Assembly: GCA_030762935.1 (NCBI GenBank)
Contig: CM060900.1
Location: 394,247,632-394,311,631, forward strand
Direction: 5' to 3'
Length of the DNA stretch: 64,000 bases
Source of the DNA: Hymenopus coronatus
Lineage: Eukaryota; Arthropoda; Insecta; Mantodea; Hymenopodidae
The notes under the pieces were generated by a model. The model was not told the origin of the DNA, made no database searches, and saw only the letters and a list, made by a program, of their open reading frames with translations. This document shows, in pieces, positions 19,459-29,974 of this stretch. The first letter of the stretch is position 1. Each line of letters begins with the position of its first letter. The position numbers were made by a program, and so were the translations under genes.

Positions 19459-20180
19459 ATAGATTTAGATGTTTTCACTGATTAGCTCATGCTTTATTTA
19501 AGGAATTATTATCCATGTGTGTATAAATGGCAATTTATAATTTAAATATTTTCCAAAATACTCGTTTTATAGGAACTGTATAAATTTTTATGGCTTCAAC
19601 TTCTACTTTCCTTTTCAGTAGTTTTTTATTCTAAAGATATAATTTTGGAAGCAGTTTCTTTAAGAGATTTTAATACATTTTTTCCTACTGAATTAAGAGC
19701 ATCTTATTCTTTTCATTTATTTTATTATGTTTTGGAGGGAATTTCAATTTAATACCAATATATAAACCAATAGAAGAGATGTAAATAATAATTTACGAAA
19801 TATTAAGATTAACAATATTTTCAGGCTATGGTAGAAGTATATTACATTGAATAATTTTAATTGCTTATATTGTTTGTTTACCCTTAGTTATAAATATTAT
19901 AAAAACTTTGGTAGGAATATTAGGATGATGATTAGGAGACAATTTGTTTATATATTAAATTGGTGTTTAAATTTCTTTCAATATCATCTTTAATTATTTT
20001 TTCAGGACCTATATGATTTATGCCTTTCGATTTTACTAAAACGAAAAACATAATTGGTTTAAATTCATTAAGTACATTGATTTTAGATGAAGAGAATATT
20101 TTTGTGCACAAAATTTTGTTTTGTGATTTGTATATTGGATAATTGGTAAATTTAACGAGATTATTGAAATTCTTACTTAA
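19459..20180 (+). pseudogene. nad5: mitochondrial NADH dehydrogenase subunit 5, C-terminal half relic
   Basis: Blocks typical of ND5 are in order: FHWLAHALFK (19477; usually HL.THA.FKALLF), the KDMILEAVSLRDFNTFF region (about 19640), a block around 19690-19780 resembling TG.T..YS.RLFYY, KTLVGMLGWWLGDNLF with TGA as Trp (about 19900), and SGPMWFMPF (about 20003). It starts mid-gene, roughly at the residue-330 region of a typical ND5, and ends near 20180. Frame changes and stops make it non-functional. Confidence 0.85.
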
Positions 20181-20461
20181 TTATTTTTAATTATATTGAT
20201 TTATTCTGATGTAGATTATAACACCGAATATATTATCGAGATAATTAATATTTTTGAATATACATATAAATATTACAATTTTATGTTTAGAATGAAAATA
20301 TAACGTCTTCTTTCAGCCATAGAAATCAGAATAAATGCTGTAAATGGGTTTGAATCATTTGAATAATAAATTGGCAGCTAATATTCGATCAGCACATCTT
20401 CTTAATCCTAATATTATAATTCAATTCTTTTATTACCAGCGATTTTTTTTTTTACTTTTAC

Positions 20462-20668
20462 TACTTGTGGCACAGCAGGCGATGACACTGGTGATGCATG
20501 GAATGAAAATGGAGCACGGGTGGAATGTGATGACGGGGGAACCCGTAGGAAACCCACCCCTGCGTCGCTTTGTCCACCAAAAATTTCATATACGATCGCT
20601 TGGGATAGAACCCGGACCATCTAGTTGAGAGTGGCGAGTGAACTAACCACTTGGCCACATTACGGCCA
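20462..20668 (-). mobile_element. SINE family A copy
   Basis: Near-complete minus-strand copy: head GGCCGTAATGTGGCCAAGTG, degraded box B, body GTGGGTTTCCTACGGGTTCC, and the GTGTCATCGCCTGCTGTGCC tail. It lies between the numt and a LINE 3' end. Confidence 0.82.
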
Positions 20669-20689
20669 TATTACTAATGATATATTCCC

Positions 20690-20965
20690 CTATATTCCTT
20701 GTTTTAAACAATCAAAAACTCAAAATATTTATATGTTCTTTGGTATCAAATTATACAATAAGCTGCCAGAACGTACTAAATTCCTAGATAATAAGACTTT
20801 TAAGTGCGGAGTATATGCATGGTTGGTTGCAAATCCTTTATATTCTACACAAGAGTTTTTAGATTTTAATTGACAAAGTGTGTAATCATACAATTTTATA
20901 TACGATGTCGAACGTCTGTACAGTGCTTTAAGACAGAAGAAAGTAAATACAAATATATCTATTTG
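20690..20965 (+). pseudogene. 3' end of a non-LTR retrotransposon ORF2
   Basis: The frame to 20874 encodes FGIKLYNKLPERTKFLDNKT followed by FKCGVYAWLV and STQEFLDF, the usual last ~50 residues of CR1/Jockey-group reverse transcriptase proteins (G..LFN.LP...K...N...FK..L..WL....FYS..EFL). A short 3' UTR with AAGTAAATACAAATATATC follows. The rest of the LINE is absent; the SINE above sits at its 5' edge. Confidence 0.65.
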
Positions 20966-21057
20966 GTTTCAGTTAGTACGTAAGGATACTTAGATACCTT
21001 ATTATCAGGTTGAATGAGACTGCAATCAATTTGCTTCTTACTTAATTTACAATTAGA

Positions 21058-21268
21058 GGTGGTTCGAGCAGCCGTAAGCGTTAAGGCAATAGGTAATGGA
21101 TTGATTATCCAGTCAAAGTTGTGAGTTTAAATCACAGCAACTGCAGTAAAAAATGGTGCCTTGGTAAAAGATGGTGGGAGCCCAAGTAAAATGGCCGGGT
21201 AATGGCAATACTTGGAAGCTGACAGGGTTATATTTGACTGCAGCTTGATCTTTTCTTTAAAAAAACAA
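21058..21268 (+). mobile_element. tRNA-derived SINE family C
   Basis: A tRNA-like head (GCAGCCGTAAGCGTTAAGGC, box B-like GAGTTTAAATCACAGC) is followed by a unique body (AAAATGGTGCCTTGGTAAAA) and an A-rich end (CTTTAAAAAAACAATAAAC). Only one copy is seen here, so the family status is inferred from structure. Confidence 0.45.
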
Positions 21269-21429
21269 TAAACAAAGAAAAACAAAGTTTTATCGCAAAA
21301 ATTTCACATATTAAAATACAAAAGAGTAGGTATTTAATAATTATCTTCCATATAGTAATAATTGTGATTCCAGAAAATATTTACTAAAAAATAGTTCATT
21401 CAAAAGTGTATTGCTTAGAAAAATTTATT

Positions 21430-21645
21430 CGCAATTTTTAAACATATTTTGTTAACCATGCTGTCAATTGCCAGGATAATATTAGCGCTGCCGTGTCTTG
21501 TAAGATTCTTTTCATGCCAGCAAATCTACTGCCATAGGGCGTATACCTTTCAAGCTCACACAGAAATCATTGCTCTGGACCAGGTTGGAACTCGCGAATT
21601 CTTCTGGAGTTTAACAAGGAATACAAATAAGAATTGTTGTTTAAA
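21430..21645. repeat. SINE family B body copy
   Basis: GCTGTCAATTGCCAGGATAA, TGCCAGCAAATCTACTGCCA, GACCAGGTTGGAACTCGCGA and GGAGTTTAACAAGGAATACA match the copies at 16300 and 25870. Confidence 0.65.
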
Positions 21646-23120
21646 ATTATGGGACTTGCATGATGAGGAGGAGTTTTTATGTAATAGATTAAATTTTTAG
21701 TTCAAAATTGCATAATACATAGATTGTTTCAAAATCTTTATGCGTGGATTCTTTTAAAACACAATATCATGGTTAATTTACTTTACTATTTAAGTAATAG
21801 GGACTTACCATGCGCTAACCGCTCCAATAATTGCAGATATTACGTTGTTAAAGATATAGATAGTAAACTGCATGTTTCAAATTTTATCTTAAGAGCCAGT
21901 AGATGTGCACTCGACAAACTTCCACAGAGAACTGTGCAGAACGGGTAACTGGTGTAATATTGAACCTAGCGTTAAACGCCTGCAACACGAAAAGATTGCA
22001 GCGTGCATAGTGACAAATATTTGAACTATTACAACTGGCGCACCTAAATGCTTACGTCACTGGTAGGAATTCAGACACACTGCAGCTTATCGTATGTTCC
22101 AATATTTTGACGCTACTGATGATACAAAAAGTTAATTACGTGAGTTTTGGCAGTCGTGAATGCAATTGGGTTGTTCAAACTGACATAAATTAATTTGACT
22201 TGTCATCTGTAGCAAAACAGTATTGGGACTCACTCTCAGCTGAATACCTGATAGTTAGGCTGGTATGAAAAACACAATTTATTTGTGTATAATTATTTTA
22301 TTTAAAGAGTCCAATTGTCGGGATTTTCCATCATTTTTCGGTTTGTAACTTTTGGTACAGTGCGATAATATTCTACAATTATGCCACTTTTAATATCAAA
22401 TTTTGAAGCTGAATAAAAACTTAAGTACTCTGCAACACTTTTTTTCTGCAACTTTCTTAGAAAAATCTATGGTTCTTAAAGTGTCTAAAATTTTTGTGAA
22501 CTCTTAAACAACACTGGGATGTGGATTTTCACATGGGAAGAAAGCACTTGTTATTTATTCTACTGTCTGGATAACACAACTTAATTATTATTAATTGCAT
22601 AACACGAACAACTTTCTCATTTCGTACATAAACTTCTGCATACATCTTAAGCAACAGATGTCATTACAAACGGTTTCACACTATTTAACGTGATCAATGA
22701 CTTGAAGCGCTATCACTCAACACAAATATATACAGGTTATTTTAACTTCTACAGCCATTATCTTCACAATTGCAGGAATGCTTGCAGTTCTAACTGTCCA
22801 TTGCATATCCTAGAAGTGAATGCGTATCCCACTTTGTGTGGATGGCAGGATGTTTCTGAAAATTAATTCATTAAAATATAAAATGTTGTTACACTAACAA
22901 TAACGTATTAAGGGCAGATGTAGGAAAAATGACCAAAATTGCTATTTTTGATTTTGACACTATAAAGTAGTTCCATTATTTATAAACAATATTCAAAATG
23001 TTCAGGCAAAACTTCTGCCCAGAAGTGCCTTTAAAAATTAAAAAGCAAACTGGCATGCCCCTTTTTGGGGATGTTAGCAGTTTTTATAGTTTTCTTCCAT
23101 GCAATCTGTACACATTTTAT
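21646..23120. other. no feature recognised
   Basis: AT-rich sequence with scattered short frames and no domain or repeat that I can name. Confidence 0.4.
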
Positions 23121-23129
23121 GAGTCTTCA

Positions 23130-24360
23130 TCCGGCAAAATCTCAGTATAAATGAATATGCAAATGTTGATGAGACAGAAGACTGTCATTACTGATCTATA
23201 TGTATCAGGGGATGGAACTGAATAAGAGGTTCGCACCAATCCTTACATTGCCCTACGAAAGCAATTCTTGTTGATACTGGTAAGGAGTTGATTTTGAAGT
23301 AACTAGCAAATGTTGCCTGCAGTATTTTAAAAGGGAAAATATTGTAGTATAAAATAAGAAAGGAATGGCAGACGGAGCATGATAGAATCTACAGAAAAAA
23401 TTACAGTGGGAGCAGTGGATGTATGGAAGTAGCAGCGTTGAATAAAAATTTCTGATCGCTTTAGTACAATATACGGAAGATTGAGAAAGGTTGACCAGGC
23501 TTATTGTAGACTTGAAAGGCGAAGTGAGTGTTGACGGAAAGCTAAGAGGATGAAAAGACCGACTCATTTATGGCACGTAAAAGAACCTCAAGCCTGATAT
23601 AAGAGGCCTCTGAGCAAAATTAAGTGGTCTTTCACACCCAGTATGGAATGGGACGCTGCGAACCATAGCAGTTAAAGAGCGTCCACAAATAAATCTCCAT
23701 TTTTACAATAACTAAAATAACAAAATTACAAAGCTGTTATGGTAATGCCATAAACAGTAACATCTGTAGTAATGAAGAGATGGGGAAGGCTGTTTGGACA
23801 ACCTACTTTCCCACCTTTTCATCGGATGATAAACTGTAACATGGTTGGTGTTTTGACACATGGTGTAAATACAAGAAAAAATATAGTTTTGGAAAAAATT
23901 ATGTCCATAAACACTCTCTCCCAGAGGCTGTAATGATTACTATCAAGCCAAAGTTTAGAAGTCTATCTCACGTTGAACTGCTGAACCCCTGAGCTGCCGA
24001 AGAAGCGTGTACATGGAAAGACAAAATCCTAACGAAATTCTCAACCACTCCATTTGGAAACAAACGGTGTCCCAAGACAACATTTGCTTCTTCAAATGTG
24101 ATTCAAATAGCTGCTTTTGATGAAGCTATAGTCTATAATGATGGCAACAATGGAATATTGGAGTTGCTAAAGTATTTGGTATTCTCATCAGGAACTTCAT
24201 AGTGAAGATTTTTAAGGATATTAATACTGTGCGTATAAGAAAATCAGAGGAAGCGGTGAGAAATATCTCACAATTTGCCTTGCAGATGAAAAAATGCAAA
24301 AGAAAGAAACAAAAAGGTAAAAGAACGTGCAGATGACAACAGTTATGAAGGGTCCTTAAC
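23130..24360 (+). pseudogene. decayed MULE-like transposase
   Basis: Read across several frames, the order of motifs matches a Mutator-like transposase family common in invertebrates. NYSGSSGCMEVAA (about 23395) corresponds to the N..GSSG.ME..GA motif. GKAVWTTYF and SSDDK (about 23787), then the FDTWCKYK motif (about 23855, usually SWCK), are followed by YSFGKNYVHKHSLPEAVMIT (about 23886) and IKPKFRSLSHVELL. The C-terminal region contains QNPNE-like and TTFASSNVVIQIA-like segments (about 24025-24110). Stops and shifts occur every few dozen codons, so it is an old fossil. The N-terminal catalytic part was not identified; 36806-37272 might be related but this is unproven. Confidence 0.6.
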
Positions 24361-24837
24361 CCACGACTTAAAGTGTAAAATTCCGAAATACTTAGACAAT
24401 TTTAAATTTGTTCTTTCCGAAAGTTGAAGTTGTGAGGCCTCAGGTACTTTTTTTCTCTAAAACCACTGAAGCTATAATAAGGGCATCTGGTACAAAGTTT
24501 GTTAAGCTAGTTACGTTTGAATTATTGCAAGAATATTTTAGTGCTTTGTGTAACTAAGTTTACTCTCACGGTAAGTATTGGCATAAAAGTGGATATATAT
24601 AAACACGCGCGCGCGCTTACATACATCTTAACATCTATAAATGTAAATTAAAAATCCTTGCAGAGACTTTTTATCTGTTTAAGTACCATACTTCAACTAT
24701 CTATTTTGAGTATTCTGGTAGAAAAATGTATCCAAGTTGTACACTACTATTAAAATTAATTTGCTGAATTAGGGTTTAAATATTAAAAAGTTAACTGTAA
24801 AAAGCATTCAATGTAGCCAATGTTATTTACAATAAGC

Positions 24838-25088
24838 CTAGGCCACGCCGTGTCAGAGTAGTTAGATCACTCGCCTCGCACCTAGGCGGCCCGGGCTTGA
24901 TCACAAGTGACCGCACGTGGGGTTTGTGGCGGACTAAGTGGCACAGAGGCGGGCTTTATCCGGGTGCTACGGTTACCCTGCCATCGCATTCCACCGGTGC
25001 TCCATATTCATTACCTACATTATCAGTGACATCGCCTGCGGTGCCATTTGTAGTAAAAGTGGGCGTAAGCACTATTAAAAGAAAATAA
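24838..25088 (+). mobile_element. SINE family A copy, near full length
   Basis: Head GGCCACGCCGTGTCAGAGTA, box B-like GGGCTTGATCACA, body CGGGCTTTATCCGGGTGCTA, the ATCGCATTCCACCGGTGCTC block, and tail GACATCGCCTGCGGTGCCAT with GTGGGCGTAAGCACTATTAA. The head is diverged from the youngest copy at 63320. Confidence 0.88.
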
Positions 25089-25089
25089 T

Positions 25090-25868
25090 AAGCTTGCAAA
25101 ATTTCAAGTTTATATCATAATTACAAGTACATGATGTAAATATATGTTTGCCTAAGTCTCCCTTTAAAAGCGTCTAACGCCTTCTATCTAATTAATACGA
25201 ATTTCAGTATAATTGATAGAAGATGCCGTTATTATACACAAATATATGCCAGCAGAAATAGCGAAATATAATTACTGTTTCTACTCTGTTCCTCGACATC
25301 GGACGAAAGCTAAATCATGCTTTATTACAGAATCCAAGATGGCTGTAACTGTCAGCGATTGAAATTCGTTTACCAATTCCGCCTAACTACATTGGTTACC
25401 ACAGTGCCAATGTTTAGGATTAATGCCTCGTGTTGACAGTATCCCAAACTGGCCTTCACCACCCGCTCGCTGAACAGAGCAGAATTATTACTACAAGCCT
25501 CATTTCATTCCATGAACTCTTCTATTACCAACACTACAGAAGCAATTGTCGTTAGTTAATAAGAAATTAGCTCTGGAGTAATGCAAATGACAAAACGTTT
25601 TATAGCAAGTGATCTGAACCTTCTTACCTTACTTTTGTATCACATTTAACTTGTGAAGGTGATGCAATGATGACATTTGAAAAAAATTGAGAAAGATTAA
25701 AAAAATATATTCAACAGAATAATTGTAATTTAACAGAAATTATGTCATAAAGGTACTATAAAACAGTTTTAAATAATTATATTTTTAACAGAATAACTCT
25801 AATTCAGCAGAAATTATTTACTCAATAGTAGTTTGTAAGTATGTTGCTTAGAAGCATTATTTTTCAAT
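25090..25868. other. no feature recognised
   Basis: AT-rich sequence; the stretch 25260-25520 is less AT-rich but shows no coding motif. Confidence 0.4.
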
Positions 25869-25869
25869 T

Positions 25870-26078
25870 AAAAAAAAATTAATGACGATGCTAATTGCCA
25901 GGGTTATTTCAGGGCGCCAGTGTCTGAATTTTGTCTCACAGGAGATTTTTTTTACATGCTAGTAATTCTGCTGCCATAGGTGTATCCCGTTTAAGCACCC
26001 AAAATCATCGGTCTTCACCGGGGATTTTAACCCGCGAACAGTTTTCCAGTTTAATAAGGAATATAAATATTAATTTCC
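25870..26078. repeat. SINE family B body copy
   Basis: GCTAATTGCCAGGGTTATTT, ACATGCTAGTAATTCTGCTG, and the CCGGGGATTTTAACCCGCGA to CCAGTTTAATAAGGAATATA blocks match the other family B copies. Confidence 0.62.
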
Positions 26079-26922
26079 GTTTAAAAATTTATGAACATTT
26101 TATGATGAAAAGTATTTTTCATGTAATAGCTTAAATTTTTGTTTTTCAAATTGCATAGTACAAGAATAATTTATGTGGTAATATATGAAAGCCGCTTTAG
26201 GAATTAAGGCGAAAAAGGCATATCTAGGGAAATTAATTCGGTCTAGAAACGTTTAATTGGTAGTTAAAGTGCGCCAAGTAGGAAAAACTAAATATTTTTT
26301 ATCCAAACTGGTGAAGCTTTTATCAGCTTCACTAGTTAAAGCGCCATGAAATATGGTAAGAAATTTAAACGACTTGTTATAAAACATTTTTATCATTTAT
26401 GAAGAAAGTTCTATAAATCGGAGCCGCTGATACAATCCTGGCAATTGACAGATTCATATAGATAGGCATGCACCTGCACATTTGTAGCTTCAGTTAACCT
26501 TTTTTACTTATGAGTCCCACTTGTTTTAAACGTAACAATATAAAAAAGGTTCACATTTCAGTAAGAAGTTTCCAACCACTTGCTATAAAGCACTTTGTCA
26601 TTTGCCTCCAAATATTCGAAAGAATATATTAATAATGAATTAATACTTCTGGTGGAATCAATAACAATAAACAAACAAACCAAAATACACTTGACGAGTT
26701 TAAAATATTTGACGCTAGTGGTTATAAAATACATAGATAATCTAGTAATGAAACGTATAGCTTAATACATATACGAGAGCAATTTAGTAATTTGTGTTTA
26801 TTTTCCGTACATAGGAGCAATAAAGTGCGTGAGGTACGAAAAATGTTTAAGGTAGCCCCATGAGATAGACTATCCGTTTCTCTGAAAGCCGTAGAGAGCT
26901 GTGACTGAATTATCGTGCAAAG

Positions 26923-26968
<46 letters not shown>

Positions 26969-27888
26969 ATGCAGTAAACATGGAGAAAAGTCGAACGAAC
27001 GTAATTTGTCTCTCCTATGAAAATCTAAATTCAGCAGTGATTACACTCGACAAACATCAACCGAACAAGGAGTGTATTTTACTTGAGAGTAATAGGAACT
27101 TGGCCCCTGCACAAGAAAAGAAACGAAACACAAACACAGCTTTGCAAGAAGACAGTTTCTATTAGGTCTGACTAAAAGCGGTAGAGCACGAAATAAGAAA
27201 ACGACTTCAAACTCCCCAGAAAAGACATAAAACCATCTGCAGTAACTGCAGGTCGATTTCAATACTTGTTGGGAACTGTAGCAGGAACTGTGACAGCAAT
27301 GGGAACAAGTTGATAATTCTATGAGATAAGCTAATTCTGTTTCTGTGTTTAAAATAATGATCACTACAGAGAAAAAGGATTTCATGGCGGAGGTATTTTA
27401 AAATTTTCACCTTAGTCATTTGTTTGTATCATAATGATTTCTTCTCGGGATGTCAGCCAGTGCCGGGAAAGTTTCAAGTCCTTGTTTGTATTTTTAATTC
27501 TTGGTTTTCATCTTATATGTTGTGGTTTATAACAGTAAAGTCATAACAGCTGAACTATTTTCACGTTTACTAATGTTTAGTTTAGCATATCTAACTTCAA
27601 GATGGGGAATGTAAGTTGGGGTCATATACAACCTATAGACATTATACCTATGTGATTCTGGAAAAACTGGGTCCAACAGTTAAGGAACGTAATGGTTTAT
27701 CCTGAAGATAAATTTAGCTCAGTATATCACACAGTGATCTATTTTTAGACTCAACTGTTTTAATATTGTTACTAATAATGAATAACTCATTTTGAACAGC
27801 ATTTATAAATTATAAATCTACATTACTTATAGCAATCGGAATTTTTTATTTGTGAATATAAAAAATAGGATTTTTCCTAGATTTTAAA
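26079..27888. other. mostly unrecognised DNA with a (GA)n run
   Basis: A pure (GA)21-22 microsatellite lies at 26925-26967. Open frames of 60-115 codons at 26980-27165 and 27041-27385 show no domain, and overlap on opposite strands; I do not call them genes. Confidence 0.4.
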
Positions 27889-28014
27889 ATGAGACCACAA
27901 TTGCCACAAATGCAGCTGATTCTATTTATATGTGTACTATCTATGTTTATTAATTACGTTTTAGGGTCGGTTAACTCTGGGTTTCTAGGAAAAGGTTTAC
28001 ACAATAATACTGCA
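27889..28014 (+). other. candidate signal-peptide exon with splice donor
   Basis: The ATG at 27889 opens a frame whose first 26 residues look like a secretory signal (MRPQLPQMQLILFICVLSMF, then INYVLG). An NNT glycosylation-type site follows. At 28015 the sequence AAGTAAGAA provides a fair splice donor (GTAAGA); without splicing the frame runs to a TGA at 28077. No homologue is recognised, and hydrophobic frames are common in AT-rich DNA. Confidence 0.22.
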
Positions 28015-28055
28015 AGTAAGAATTTTACCATAGTTGATATATGTTGTTGTTTAGC

Positions 28056-28342
28056 AGTGCAAGGACAGACGATCTGATTTTAGGTCACTGGGAGCAGACA
28101 ATATCGTATGCAGATACAGTTGGAAGAATAGCAATGCGATAATTGCAGCTGAGTTGGAGAGTGAGGTTTACTTTATTCAGTGTGGAGCACTAATTGAAGA
28201 AATGATTGATGAAGACAATGAAAATGCAGATGTGGTTGTTCCTCCCGATACTAATAGTTTGACAAATGAAGATGAGGCAGATGATGGAGTAGAATGCTCT
28301 CGATATTACTGTGTTGCTGGAGGTTCATTTTCAAAGTGCTGA
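28056..28342 (+). other. open acidic frame, possible exon
   Basis: About 95 codons are open from just after TTTAG (28053-28055, acceptor-like) to TGA at 28342. The frame encodes an acidic, Asn/Asp/Glu-rich peptide with a Cys-containing end (CSRYYCVAGG). No starting ATG lies near its beginning (an internal GTG/ATG only). It might pair with the candidate exon at 27889, but this is speculation. Confidence 0.2.
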
Positions 28343-29535
28343 AAATAAATCTGGGGGCACTGTGGATAATGAAGTAATAGGCGCAGGACTTATGTAACTC
28401 AAGAAAAGAGAAGAAACTTTGCAACTAGGAGTCAACATACAGATAATGAAACCGACATATATAGGAACCCTTAAATGTGAATTGTCAGCTTATTAACCTC
28501 TAGAAGAAATGAAATGAACAAATAAGGAAATAAATACGTGAGGTCACGCCATTTGAAGTTGGAGAACATTTTTGATTTGCTATAATGTGTTTGATCACAT
28601 TGTGAGAGAATCAGTGTGATGCATTTTAATGCGTAACTAATGATGTAATGCGTGATTTAATAAAAAAAATAATAAAAGGCGCATCTCTAAACTTTGAATG
28701 TATGAATATTCATCCTATAAACATTGCAAGCAGAGATCTAAATAATTTCCTGGTAAAGAACCATAAAATCAGGCAATTTAGTGTTAGGAGAAGAGGGTCC
28801 TTTATCTCCATTAAGGATTCACATGTATAAAAAAAGGTCAGAATTGCCAACATTTACAAATATGAAATTCAGTTTTATTAAACAAAATAGACAGTAAAAT
28901 GTAGTTCTTATAACTGTTGCAGCTCTTAAACTACTTCGTATGGAGATTTAAATGTCTACCTGTGAGCCTAGCATCCCATAAAATTATAGTGAGGCTATAA
29001 ACTTTGCCAATATAAAAGTGAAAAGACCGTCCAAGGAGATTACAGAAATTTTCAAGTACTGTATTAGCTACAGAGGAATGAAAAATGATGGAGGAGGGTC
29101 TGTATATGTACTAAATGCCTTTCAACAGCATAAAGTAAAAAAAAAAAATTCTATTTTAATCCTTTTTCTTACCATACTGAGATTGTTTCTCAATAAAGTC
29201 TCCATCGATATGCATCCACTTGAATCAGCGAGTTTGAAGCGGTTTCTTAATACCGAAAAAATAAATACCCTTCCATTATGGTAATTTTGCTTCTGAACCA
29301 CAGTATTAAGTGAAAATAATATACCAGGTCGTCCAATAGCGTCATATTCCTCGTTTGCTGATAACCCGTTGTGAGATAAAAGAGTTCCAGTATTCAACGG
29401 GGCAATTGGAAGAAAACACCGATTATTTAGTGGCGTGTGAGCAAATAGCGCGAGCGACCTTTGTTGCACACCTCTTGCTTATTAACAAAAGCGGTGAGGG
29501 AATTGCGCTTATCGAGATAAAGACTTTACACCAGC
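28343..29535. other. no feature recognised
   Basis: AT-rich DNA up to the sharp base-composition change at about 29540. Frames at 29018-29284 and 29122-29469 lie on opposite strands and have no recognisable motifs. Confidence 0.4.
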
Positions 29536-29974
29536 GTCCGTAATGATATCATCCCATCTTCGGGGCCATCATCGATACTGCCCATCATCTCTCCCTCCTG
29601 AGACTCGAGAGGGCCGATATCTTCTCTGCAGCTACGACACCACCTACCGGCGGACTTGGCAGCAGCGGCAGGAGCCACGGCAGCATTTCCCCAGCGGCAA
29701 TGCAGTGGGCATTCGTCCCTCTATTAGCTTGCAGCTCCGACGCCTGCGGGTGCTCGGCTTCTATACAGCGGCAACACAGTGGGCTCTGACCCCATATTAG
29801 CTTGCCGTTCCGCCGCCAGTGTGCGAGCGGCCCCACAGACAGCTTGCTGTCATTTTGTAAAGAGCAGGAACACCCCTACTTTCCTACTCCTCTTCTACTG
29901 TCATCTTTCTTTTCATTGACCTGACTAGACCGACAGACAACGCAAACAGCGGGTCCGTAAGGCCAGAGCCAAGG

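Larger units (their letters stand above)
16880..20250. other. nuclear mitochondrial DNA insert (numt), 3.3 kb
   Basis: A contiguous block holds seven or eight mitochondrial genes in the ancestral arthropod order and strands: possible 12S tail, trnV, rrnL, trnL1, nad1 on plus; trnS2 and cob on minus; nad5 on plus. Many TGA codons fall at Trp positions, as expected of the mitochondrial code, while scattered TAA/TAG stops and indels show it is no longer functional. The segment between the cob C-terminus and the middle of nad5 (nad6, nad4L, nad4, trnH and part of nad5) is missing. It is flanked by retrotransposon debris and a SINE. Confidence 0.9.

Noticed and set aside
29122..29469. 115-codon minus-strand frame as a gene
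   Set aside because: It overlaps a plus-strand frame, lacks a domain, and abuts the LINE boundary without splice or polyA signals.
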